DNA from: Gemmatimonadaceae bacterium
GTDB taxonomy: Bacteria > Gemmatimonadota > Gemmatimonadetes > Gemmatimonadales > Gemmatimonadaceae
Length of the DNA stretch: 64,000 bases
Reading direction: 5' to 3'
Assembly (NCBI GenBank): GCA_020851035.1
Contig: JADZDM010000025.1
Coordinates: 186,001-250,000, forward strand
Below the pieces are notes generated by a model that did no database searches, had not been told where the DNA came from, and saw nothing but the letters and a program-made list of their open reading frames with translations. Below, piece after piece: positions 17,545 through 25,150 of the stretch; the stretch's first letter is position 1, and every line of letters starts with the position of its first letter. The position numbers were made by a program, and so were the translations under genes.

Positions 17545-17925
17545 CTAATCCTCGTCGTCGTCGTCATCGCCGGCTTCTTCAGCGCGGCGCTTGGCTTCCA
17601 GCTGCTCTTCGGTGAGCGGCGGGGCTCCCAGCTCGTGCTCATGCAGCGAGATGAGATAGCGGAGCACACCGTCGTCGAGCTTCAGTGACCGCTCGAACTC
17701 GGGCAGCTTGCCCGTCTCGGCAGTGAAGCGGGCCACGACGTAGTAGCCGGTGTCCTTCTTCTTGATCTGGTAGGCGAGCTGGCGCCGGCCCCAGAGGTCC
17801 AGCGTGGCCTCCTCGGCCAGCGACAGCAGGCCATGATGCTTGGCCAGCTTCTCGGCGATCACACCATCTTCGAGCGCACTGTCGAAGATGTAGACGGCCT
17901 CGTACGGACGCAGAATCGTCGTCAC
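17545..17925 (-). CDS. rpsF: 30S ribosomal protein S6
   Basis: S6 binds S18 and the central domain of 16S rRNA. The frame contains LRPYEAVYIFDSALED, ELGAPPLTEEQLEA and an acidic tail ending GDDDDDED. GTG at 17923-17925 is preferred: GGGAGG is about 10 nt upstream, whereas a TTG codon at 17932-17934 would directly abut that motif. It is the first gene of the S6-S18-L9 operon, whose promoter must lie between 17926 and 18107; I could not pick out a convincing -35/-10 pair there. Confidence 0.95.
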   Translation of the reverse strand: MTTILRPYEAVYIFDSALEDGVIAEKLAKHHGLLSLAEEATLDLWGRRQLAYQIKKKDTGYYVVARFTAETGKLPEFERSLKLDDGVLRYLISLHEHELGAPPLTEEQLEAKRRAEEAGDDDDDED

Positions 17926-18107
17926 GAGTGGCAATCCTCCCTGTGGTCAGAACCGCCCCCCGCGGGTTGCCGACGCAGGAGGAGGGGAATGAGGGGCGCC
18001 CCGGATCGGGGTGCCCGTTGTGCCGCACCGGCCATGTGCCTGATGCGGACCAGCCTCCAAAGCTATGCCGGCCGAGGCCGTGGTGGTACCGGGCCGGTCG
18101 AACCGGG

Positions 18108-19112
18108 TCAGTCGAACCGGAGCGCCACCTTGCCCACCGTCCCGTTCGACTCCACCAGCGCATGCGCCGTCGCGAGCTCGGCCAGCTCGAACCGGGCATC
18201 GATCCGCGGTGCCAGCCGGCCGCTCGCCAGCCACGGCAGGACGTCGCGTTCGTACGCCCCGATCACCGCCATCCGCTCGTCCAGGCCGCGGCTCCGCAGC
18301 ACGGTTCCCCGGATGGTGAGTCTGCGGCCGAGCACGGTGCGCAGGTCCATCGTCGCCTTCGACCCCGCCAGCGCGCCGATGAGCATCAGGCGCCCCCGCG
18401 GCGCCATCGCGGCCAGGCTGCCGGCCGTGTAGTCGCCGCCGACCAGGTCCACCACGACGTCGGCCCCACCGCCATCGGTCCACCCCGCCATCGCGCGCGC
18501 GATCCAGTCCCCCTCGCCAGGCTGGCACCCGTCCACCATCCCCATCACCCGGGCGGCGTCGAGCTTGGCCAGGCCACGCGCCGTGCCAAAGACCCGCGCC
18601 CCAAGCGCGGTGGCGAGCTGCACTGCCGCCAGCCCGACGCCGCTGCCGACCGCGTGCACCAGCACCGTCTCGCCGGCGCGCAGTCCGGCCTGTGTCACCA
18701 TCGCGTCGTGGGCGGTGATGAAGACCTCCGGCGCCGCGCCCGCCACCTCCCAGCTCATCCCGTCGGGCACACGCGCCACCGTCCGCGCGTCGGTCACGAG
18801 GTACTCGGCATGCGCCCCGCCCGCCACCAGCCCGCACACCCGGTCGCCCACCACGAATCCCTCCACGCCCGCGCCGCACGCGGCCACCTCGCCGGCGAAC
18901 TCCAGGCCCGGGATGTCGGCGGGGACGCCTGGCGGGGCAGGGTAGCGGCCGATGCGCTGGAGCAGGTCGGCGCGATTCACGGCCGAGGCGCGGACCCGGA
19001 CGAGAAGGTCGCCGGGCGCGGGCGCCGGGAGCGGACGCTCGAGGATCCGGAGGACGTCCGGGGCACCGGGGGCCGTGATGACGGCGGCGCGCATGACTGG
19101 GGGCAGGGACAT
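18108..19112 (-). CDS. NAD(P)H:quinone oxidoreductase (medium-chain dehydrogenase family)
   Basis: Quinone-oxidoreductase branch of the MDR superfamily, 334 aa, close to PIG3/QorA-like enzymes. The N-terminal GroES-like domain contains RVRASAVNRADLLQRIGRYP and PGLEFAGEV. The Rossmann nucleotide-binding region is at VLVHAVGSGVGLAAVQLA. The structural and catalytic zinc ligands of alcohol dehydrogenases are missing, as expected for quinone reductases. ATG at 19110-19112 is used; a second ATG six codons later is possible. It lies 57 bp upstream-strand of the phosphodiesterase stop codon and may share its transcript. Confidence 0.88.
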   Translation of the reverse strand: MSLPPVMRAAVITAPGAPDVLRILERPLPAPAPGDLLVRVRASAVNRADLLQRIGRYPAPPGVPADIPGLEFAGEVAACGAGVEGFVVGDRVCGLVAGGAHAEYLVTDARTVARVPDGMSWEVAGAAPEVFITAHDAMVTQAGLRAGETVLVHAVGSGVGLAAVQLATALGARVFGTARGLAKLDAARVMGMVDGCQPGEGDWIARAMAGWTDGGGADVVVDLVGGDYTAGSLAAMAPRGRLMLIGALAGSKATMDLRTVLGRRLTIRGTVLRSRGLDERMAVIGAYERDVLPWLASGRLAPRIDARFELAELATAHALVESNGTVGKVALRFD

Positions 19113-19169
19113 CCCGACAGTCTCGCGTGGCCGCGGCTGTCGCACCACCCCGCGTTCACTGCGCACCGA

Positions 19170-20411
19170 TCAGCGGAGCAGTGTCCGCACCGAGTCGAGC
19201 GACCCGCTCGACGCCGCCGGCAGCACACGCAGCAGGCGCGCCAAAAGCGGATAGACATGGACGTTGCTGAACGGTGCCACCACCCGCCCGCGCCGGAAGT
19301 CGGGACCGGCGCCGATGAAGAGTGCCCCCATCGACGGCACCTGCGGGTCGTAGCCGTGCGCGCCTCCCACCTTGCCCGGCACCTGCTTCGCGTTGTATTC
19401 CCGCGTGCCGATCGACCACCCCTCGTCCGCGATCGCCACGATCGGCGTCACCCGCGCGCCGGTGTTGTAGTGCAGCCGCGCCGGCAGCTCCCCCTTTCGG
19501 TACACCTGCAGGTGCGGATGTGCGTGCAGGAGCGCGCGATACACGTACTCCGCCGCGCCGGGCTTCGGGATGATGGTCGCGACGGGCGACCAGTCACCGA
19601 TGTCGAGGCTGTCGAGCGACACGTAGTCGTCGAGTGAGATGGTGCGCGACGCCTCGATCTCGGCCATGCCGTGGTCGGAGACGACGACCACGTCCACGCG
19701 GCTGCGCGCGCGGAGCCGGTCGATGCCATCGAGGATGGCGCCGACCGCGCTGTCGACGCGCGCGATGGCCGAATCGGCCTCGGGCGAGTCCGGGCCGTGG
19801 TTGTGCGCGTCGGTGTCGACGTCGCTGAAGTACACCGCGATGAGCCGAGGCGCGGCGCTGTCCGGCATCGCGAGCCACTCCAGCACCCGCGACACGCGGG
19901 CGCTGTTCGGCGTTGCGCCGTCGTAGGCGTAGTACCAGTGCGGGTGCAGGCCGCCGATCGGCGCCTCAGAGCCCGGCCAGAAGTACGTGGCCGTGCGCAG
20001 CCCCTGCCGCTCTGCCGTCACCCAGATCGGCTCGCCGCCGAACCAGCGCGCATCACGGACGGCGGGATCGTTGCCCGTCGCGAACCGGCCCAGGACGGAA
20101 TCCCGCATCACGTTGGCCGCGATGCCGTGTTCCTCGGGGTAGAGCCCCGTGACGAGGGTGTAGTGGTTCGGGAAGGTCTTCGACGGGAATGCCGGGATCA
20201 TGCGGCGGGGGCGCACGCCGCGCGCAGCCAGCGCGCGCAGGCGGCGTGCGGCCGGTCGCTGCAGGAAGTCCCAGCGGAAGCCGTCGAGTGAGATGAGGAC
20301 GACGGTGCGCGGGCGCGGCGCGGGCGCCTGTGGGCCGGGCACCGGAGTGAAGCCGGAGAGCAGCGCGGCGGCGAGAAGGAGCAGCGGCCCTGCGCGGCGG
20401 GCAGCCGTCAT
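19170..20411 (-). CDS. Exported alkaline-phosphatase-superfamily phosphodiesterase (nucleotide pyrophosphatase-like)
   Basis: Secreted enzyme of 413 aa of the ectonucleotide pyrophosphatase/phosphodiesterase type. ATG at 20409-20411 is followed by a signal peptide (RRAGPLLLLAAALLSGF). Metal and nucleophile motifs are visible: LISLDGFRWDF (metal Asp), SKTFPNHYTLVTGLYP (nucleophile Thr in KTFPNH), YFSDVDTDAHNHGP and VVVSDHGMAEI, and a late GGAHGYD. This full set supports an active two-zinc phosphodiesterase. The substrate (nucleotides, phospholipids or sugar phosphates) is not determined. Confidence 0.9.
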   Translation of the reverse strand: MTAARRAGPLLLLAAALLSGFTPVPGPQAPAPRPRTVVLISLDGFRWDFLQRPAARRLRALAARGVRPRRMIPAFPSKTFPNHYTLVTGLYPEEHGIAANVMRDSVLGRFATGNDPAVRDARWFGGEPIWVTAERQGLRTATYFWPGSEAPIGGLHPHWYYAYDGATPNSARVSRVLEWLAMPDSAAPRLIAVYFSDVDTDAHNHGPDSPEADSAIARVDSAVGAILDGIDRLRARSRVDVVVVSDHGMAEIEASRTISLDDYVSLDSLDIGDWSPVATIIPKPGAAEYVYRALLHAHPHLQVYRKGELPARLHYNTGARVTPIVAIADEGWSIGTREYNAKQVPGKVGGAHGYDPQVPSMGALFIGAGPDFRRGRVVAPFSNVHVYPLLARLLRVLPAASSGSLDSVRTLLR

Positions 20412-20561
20412 CGGTCCTGCCCGGGAGGAAACGGATGTGTGCGGTCGATCACGTCGTCGTGGGTCTGGCGGCACGGTTGGGGGTGCGGCTCCCGTGGAAG
20501 CGGCGCACGCATCCGCAAAGATATCACGGCGGCGCGCGCCGGTGTCCTCCCGCCGTGCGGG

Positions 20562-21755
20562 TCAGGCGCTGAGGCGCTCCCGGCCAGCAGGGGCGGTCGG
20601 GGTGCAGTTGCCACCGGCATCGGCCACCATCACGCCGCTCGTCGCGTGGCGCTTCGCCTGATACATCGCCCGGTCGGCCCGGTCCACCCACTGCGCCACG
20701 TCCTCGCCGACGGCGAGCTGCGCCACGCCGACCGAGGCACCGAGCGCGAACTCCATCTGCGGGCTGGGCAAGGGCAGTGCGCGGACCAGCTCCACCAGTC
20801 GCTTCGCCAGCGTCTGCGCCACGGGGAGTTCGCACCCGTTGAGGATCACCGCGAATTCGTCGCCGCCGTACCGGCAGATCACGTCCGACTGGCGCAGGAA
20901 CACCTTCCAGAGCGCACCGGCCACGCTCTGGATGGCCAGGTCGCCCACGGGGTGCCCGTAGGAATCGTTGATCACCTTCAGTTTGTTCAGGTCGATCATC
21001 AGCAGCGTCATCGGCGCCCGGCTGAGCGAGAAGAGCTGTGCGGCGCGCTGCACCATCAGGTCGAAGTGCTTGCGGTTCCCGACGCGCGTGAGCGGGTCGG
21101 TCTCGCTCTCCTTGCGTGCCTCCTCGAGCTGCCGGCCGAGCGAGTCGAGGGAGTTCGCGAGCGACTTGTACTGCCGCTGCTGCTCCTCGCGCCGCTCCTT
21201 CAGTGCACGATCGATCTCGCTGATGGCGCTCAGCACGTCGTCCTTGATGGTGCTCATCTGCGACCCGCTCACGACCTTGCGCACGAGGGTGAGCTGCGAC
21301 GCGGTGCTCGCCTCGGTGGTGTCGTCGATGCGCACCGCCTGGTGCACGGCGGAGACGCAGGTCCAGAGCGCGCTGCGCAGCTCGGAGACGAGCGATTCCA
21401 CGGACTGCTGCTCGTCGCGGCGGAGTGCGGCGACGGCGCGCACCAGCCCCTTCCAGTCACGGTCGTGGAAGCCGACCGACGCGCTGCCGTCGTCCGACTC
21501 CTCCAGCGGCATGCCGAGCGTGGCGTGGCGCTGCCAGGCGGTCATCTCGCGGGTGGTGTCGGCCGCCGGCCGGTGCGGGAGGTCGACGGGAAAGCGCGCG
21601 ATCGCACTGATCACGCCGCCGAGGGCGTCGATGACCGCGCTCACGTCGCCCGACGGCGCGGCCGGGGCCCGCGGCGGGGCGCCCGCCGGCTCGGTGTCCG
21701 GCGTGCTGTGCGCTGGGGCCGGTCGCGGCGCGGCGGCTTTTCTCTGGAAGAACAT
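20562..21755 (-). CDS. GGDEF-domain diguanylate cyclase
   Basis: Predicted c-di-GMP synthase of 397 aa. The N-terminal ~230 residues have no recognised sensor domain, but an alpha-helical segment (ALKERREEQQRQYKSLANSL) precedes the cyclase, typical of dimerising signalling helices. The GGDEF domain starts at DPLTRVGNRKHFD and carries the active-site loop RYGGDEFAVIL. An RxxD inhibitory site is not obvious. No transmembrane segment is seen, so it is probably cytosolic. ATG at 21753-21755 is chosen because GGGACG precedes it and the more upstream frame is compositionally implausible. Confidence 0.92.
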   Translation of the reverse strand: MFFQRKAAAPRPAPAHSTPDTEPAGAPPRAPAAPSGDVSAVIDALGGVISAIARFPVDLPHRPAADTTREMTAWQRHATLGMPLEESDDGSASVGFHDRDWKGLVRAVAALRRDEQQSVESLVSELRSALWTCVSAVHQAVRIDDTTEASTASQLTLVRKVVSGSQMSTIKDDVLSAISEIDRALKERREEQQRQYKSLANSLDSLGRQLEEARKESETDPLTRVGNRKHFDLMVQRAAQLFSLSRAPMTLLMIDLNKLKVINDSYGHPVGDLAIQSVAGALWKVFLRQSDVICRYGGDEFAVILNGCELPVAQTLAKRLVELVRALPLPSPQMEFALGASVGVAQLAVGEDVAQWVDRADRAMYQAKRHATSGVMVADAGGNCTPTAPAGRERLSA

Positions 21756-21849
21756 GCACGTCCCGGGTGAACAGGGGTTTCCCCAGAGCATCGGCAGGCT
21801 GTCGGGGATGCTTGAATCCCCTGCACCCGGATGGTGCGCCGGCGTCGCG

Positions 21850-23058
21850 TCAGGACGTCGCGAGGGCCCGGGATGCCTCGCGGGCACAGGCCGCCAGCAC
21901 CACCGCCCCGGTCACGATGGCCCCCTCGGCCACGTCGAAGCGCGGGGAGTGAGCCGCCGTGGGTTCCTCGCCCGGGTTGCGGGCGCCGATGCGGAGGAAA
22001 CAGCCGGGGATCCGCTCCATGTAGAAGGCGAAGTCCTCGCCCCCCATGTTGGTGATGCCGAACGGCACCACGCTGTCGTCACCGAGGGCATGGATGGCGG
22101 CGCTGCGCGCCCACGCCGCCTCGCGCGCCGGATTCACGATCGGCGGCGTGCCATGCCCGATCGTGATGCTGGCCACCACGTTGTGCGCGGCGGCGACGTC
22201 ACGCGCGATGCGGGTGACCTCGGTCACCAGTCGCGCCCTCGTGTCGGGATCCATGGCGCGGAGGGTCCCGGTCAGCTCCGCCGTCTCCGGAATCACGTTC
22301 GGTGCCACGCCGGCGTGGATGCTGCCGACGGTGCAGACGGCAGGCCGCGCGGGGTCCAGGCGCCGGGCGACGATGGTCTGGAGCGCCGTGATGACCGCCG
22401 CGGCGGCGACGATCGGGTCGTCCGCCTCCTGAGGACGCGCGCCATGTGCGCCGCGTCCGTGCAGCGTGATGGTGAACTCGTCGGCCGACGCGGCGAGCGG
22501 CCCGGCCTCGGCCACCACCTGACCCACCGTGAAGCGCCGGTCCACATGCCCACCGAAGATCGCCGACACACCGTCGAGGGCGCCGCTGGCGAGGATCGCG
22601 ATGGCGCCGGCCCCGATCTCCTCCGCCGGTTGCAGCACGAGCAGCACGTCTCCCGCCGCCGGTTCGCGCAGCAGGTCCATCGCTGCACCGATGGTCCAGG
22701 TGGCGTGGACGTCGTGCCCGCAGGCGTGCATCACGCCGGGCGTGACGGAGGCGAATGGCAGGCCCGTGGCCTCGGTGATCGGCAGCGCATCGATGTCACC
22801 GCGCAGCGCGACGACCGGCGCATGGCGGTCACGCCCGGGGAGGCGCGCGACGATCCCGGTGCCGGCCACGCGCCGGATCCCGTCCACGCCGATCGACTCG
22901 AGCGCCGCGACCAGCCGGGCGGCCGTCTCGTGCTCGGCGTTCGACAGCTCGGGATGCCGGTGCAGCGTGCGGCGGAGCGTGAGCAGCGCCGCAAGTTGCG
23001 CGTCACTGAAGCGGTCCGTGGCGCGCGCGGGGGCAAGCGGGACGTTGCCGGCGGTCAT
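21850..23058 (-). CDS. M20D amidohydrolase, candidate N-succinyl-L-amino acid desuccinylase
   Basis: Metal-dependent aminoacylase-like enzyme of 402 aa, M20D family. Typical motifs are LRRTLHRHPELSNAE, VALRGDIDALPI, MHACGHDVHATW, LVLQPAEEIGAGA and the late NMGGEDFAFYME. The family removes acyl groups from N-acyl-L-amino acids. Its gene follows the racemase and GNAT genes on the same strand (42-bp gap), which points to release of L-amino acids from N-succinyl-L-amino acids as the last step of that route. The specificity is inferred from context, not from residues. ATG at 23056-23058 is used; another lies 24 bp upstream. Confidence 0.88.
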   Translation of the reverse strand: MTAGNVPLAPARATDRFSDAQLAALLTLRRTLHRHPELSNAEHETAARLVAALESIGVDGIRRVAGTGIVARLPGRDRHAPVVALRGDIDALPITEATGLPFASVTPGVMHACGHDVHATWTIGAAMDLLREPAAGDVLLVLQPAEEIGAGAIAILASGALDGVSAIFGGHVDRRFTVGQVVAEAGPLAASADEFTITLHGRGAHGARPQEADDPIVAAAAVITALQTIVARRLDPARPAVCTVGSIHAGVAPNVIPETAELTGTLRAMDPDTRARLVTEVTRIARDVAAAHNVVASITIGHGTPPIVNPAREAAWARSAAIHALGDDSVVPFGITNMGGEDFAFYMERIPGCFLRIGARNPGEEPTAAHSPRFDVAEGAIVTGAVVLAACAREASRALATS

Positions 23059-23100
23059 GTCGGTGTGGTGGCGTGGTGACACGGCAAGCGCCGCGGCGGA

Positions 23101-24216
23101 CTACAGCGACTCCGTCCGGACCGTGAGGTCGTCGATGCGGTCGACGTCGACCTGCACGCCGATGCCCGGGCTGGTGCGCGGCACCTGCACCATGCCCTCG
23201 GCGTCCATGGTCCACTCCGGCGTGACGATGTCGCGTGCCCAGTACCGCGCACTCGGGCTCAGGTCGCCCGGCTTCTGGAAGTTGCTGAGCGACGCGAGCG
23301 CCACGTTGTACGCGCGACCGATGCCACTCTCGAGCATGCCGCCGCACCAGACCGGGATGCCGTTGGCCTCGCAGAAGTCGTGGATGGCCAGCGATTCCGC
23401 GAAGCCGCCCACCCGTCCCGGCTTGATGTTGATCAGGCGGCCGGCGCCTAGCGTGACCATGTCCTGCGCGCGCGCGAGGGAGGTGATCGACTCGTCGAGG
23501 CACACCGGCGTCTTCAGCATGCGCTGGAGCTGGCCATGCCGCACGATGTCCTCCCACGCGAGCGGTTGCTCGAACATCATCAGGTTCATCGCGTCCATCG
23601 CCACCAGCGCCTCGGCGTCGTCGAGGGTGTAGGCGTTGTTGGCATCCGCCATCAGCGGGGCGTCGGGGAAGGCCTCGCGCACGGCGCGCACGTATGCGAC
23701 GTCCTTTCCGGGCATGATCTTGAGCTTGATCTTGCGGTACCCCTCGTCGAGTGCGGCGCGCACCTTCCCGACGAGCGCCTCGGGTGAGGCCTGGATACCG
23801 AGGGAGATGCCGACCGGGATCGCGGCACGGGTGCCGCCGATGAGCCGCGCGAGCGGCGTGCCGATGCGCACCGACTCCACCCCCCACATCCCCATCTCGA
23901 CGGCGGCCTTCGCCATCAGGTGCCCGCGGAAGTCCTCCTCGAGCACGGCGAAGACGTCGCCCGGGGCGTTGAATCGGCGCCCGATGACACGGGGCGCGAT
24001 CCAGCGGCTGATGGCCAGCCAGGCGGTGTCGATCGTCTCCGAGGTGTAGTTCGGGAGGTCGTCGGCGACGCATTCGCTCCACGCGCTGGCGCCGCTGGCA
24101 TCGTGCAGCTCGAGCAGTGCGATGCGACGGTCGGTCATGGTGCCGGAGGAGATCCGGAACGGCTCGCGGAGGGGGAGCCGGATTTCGCGGAGCGTGATGC
24201 CGGTGATCTGGAGCAT
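23101..24216 (-). CDS. menC: N-succinylamino acid racemase / o-succinylbenzoate synthase (enolase superfamily)
   Basis: Enolase-superfamily enzyme of 371 aa in the NSAR/OSBS family. The capping domain opens with LPLREPFRISSGTM. Catalytic lysine motif KIKLKI (KxK), metal ligands in MADANN, FEQPLAW and CLDESI, and the second-face lysine in NIKPGRVGG are all present. Members catalyse o-succinylbenzoate synthesis for menaquinone, or racemise N-succinylamino acids, or both. No other menaquinone genes are nearby; the neighbours are a COG3375-type GNAT and an M20D amidohydrolase, the set that converts D- to L-amino acids in Geobacillus. I therefore favour racemase function; the gene symbol is the family name only. 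Confidence 0.85.
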   Translation of the reverse strand: MLQITGITLREIRLPLREPFRISSGTMTDRRIALLELHDASGASAWSECVADDLPNYTSETIDTAWLAISRWIAPRVIGRRFNAPGDVFAVLEEDFRGHLMAKAAVEMGMWGVESVRIGTPLARLIGGTRAAIPVGISLGIQASPEALVGKVRAALDEGYRKIKLKIMPGKDVAYVRAVREAFPDAPLMADANNAYTLDDAEALVAMDAMNLMMFEQPLAWEDIVRHGQLQRMLKTPVCLDESITSLARAQDMVTLGAGRLINIKPGRVGGFAESLAIHDFCEANGIPVWCGGMLESGIGRAYNVALASLSNFQKPGDLSPSARYWARDIVTPEWTMDAEGMVQVPRTSPGIGVQVDVDRIDDLTVRTESL

Positions 24217-24239
24217 GTGCGGAGGCTGGGGCGGTCGGG

Positions 24240-25067
24240 TCAGAGCGGGGCGGAGAGCACGTAGTATGGCAGCGCGCCGGCCGCGCTGCGCACGAAGCGG
24301 GTGACGCGCCAGCCGTCGTGGAGCCGGGTGAAGGCGGCACGCACGGCGATGCGCCAGGCGAGGGCGCGGTCGCTGCTGGCGGCCTGCACGACGGTGAGGT
24401 CGTCGGGGAGCGGCACGCGGAGATGCCGGGCATCCACGGTGGAGACGGCCACGGGGGTGCCGTCACGGCCGATGGTGATGGCGCTGGGGAGGCGGTCGTC
24501 GCCGTCGGCGGGCAGGCCGGCGCGGTGCGCGCCGGCGGCGTCCAGGGCCCAGTGGTAGACGAAGCGGTCGGTCGGCATGGCGCCGTGCAGCACGCTGCCG
24601 GTGTTCTCGCCGTACATGTTCTCGACGTACTCGTGCGGGGCGGCGCCGAGGTGGTTGATGTTGAAGTGTGCGTTCCGGGCGACGAGGGGGTCGGCGGTCC
24701 AGTACATGCGGGTGACGCCGAGGCGCCGGACGGTGTCGGCCTGGTGCTGCTTGAGGCGCTCGCCGAGGCCGATGCCGCGCGCCTCGGGGAGCACGGCGAG
24801 CATGTCGGACCAGTGGACGAGCTGTCCATCGCGCACGCCGGTCATGCCGAAGACGAATCCGACGAGCCGGTGGTGGGGCGTGAAGGCGCCGGCGGTGACA
24901 CCGCCGATCTTCTGGCTGACGCGGAGGATGGCGCCCGGGACGCGCTCGGCGAAGCCGTGGCCCCAGGTCTCGTCCTGGAGCGCCACGGCGGCGTCGTAGT
25001 CTTCGAGGGTGCCGAGGTCGCGGATGGTGAGGTCGGCGAGGGCGAATCCGGGGGTCGGCAGGGGCAT
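24240..25067 (-). CDS. GNAT-family acyltransferase (COG3375-like), candidate D-amino acid N-succinyltransferase
   Basis: The 275-aa product shows an acetyltransferase fold: LTIRDLGTLEDYDAAVALQDETWG at the start (LTIRDLG is characteristic), the substrate segment VHWSDMLAVLPEARGIGLGERLKQ with the acyl-CoA loop RGIGLGE, and the family-specific stretch WTADPLVARNAHFNINHLG. COG3375 proteins are typically encoded beside NSAR and M20 genes. In the characterised Geobacillus pathway the GNAT enzyme succinylates D-amino acids. ATG at 25065-25067 is used; the frame extends to 25148 but overlaps the divergent promoter. The stop codon is 23 bp before the racemase gene. Confidence 0.78.
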   Translation of the reverse strand: MPLPTPGFALADLTIRDLGTLEDYDAAVALQDETWGHGFAERVPGAILRVSQKIGGVTAGAFTPHHRLVGFVFGMTGVRDGQLVHWSDMLAVLPEARGIGLGERLKQHQADTVRRLGVTRMYWTADPLVARNAHFNINHLGAAPHEYVENMYGENTGSVLHGAMPTDRFVYHWALDAAGAHRAGLPADGDDRLPSAITIGRDGTPVAVSTVDARHLRVPLPDDLTVVQAASSDRALAWRIAVRAAFTRLHDGWRVTRFVRSAAGALPYYVLSAPL

Positions 25068-25126
25068 GCGGGGGGCGGCTCTTGCGGTGGCGGCGGCGGC
25101 GCGGTAGCGATAGGTGCGCACAAAAC

Positions 25127-25134
25127 TGTATACA
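25127..25134. promoter_or_regulatory. Candidate GntR operator in the divergent promoter region
   Basis: The perfect palindrome TGTATACA lies in an 83-bp gap between two divergent operons. It is an AT-rich island in very GC-rich DNA. TACAAT at 25131-25136 also reads as a rightward -10 box, which would place the transcript start close to the ATG at 25151, with no ribosome-binding site visible. Palindromes with a GTATAC core are common operators of GntR-family regulators, and a GntR gene is second in the rightward operon. The link is an inference. Confidence 0.5.
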
Positions 25135-25150
25135 ATCTTCCCGCCCAAGC

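Noticed and set aside
23101-24216. Simple menaquinone-only OSBS (menC)
   Set aside because: No other men genes are nearby, and the GNAT and M20D neighbours fit N-succinylamino acid racemisation. OSBS activity in addition is not excluded.
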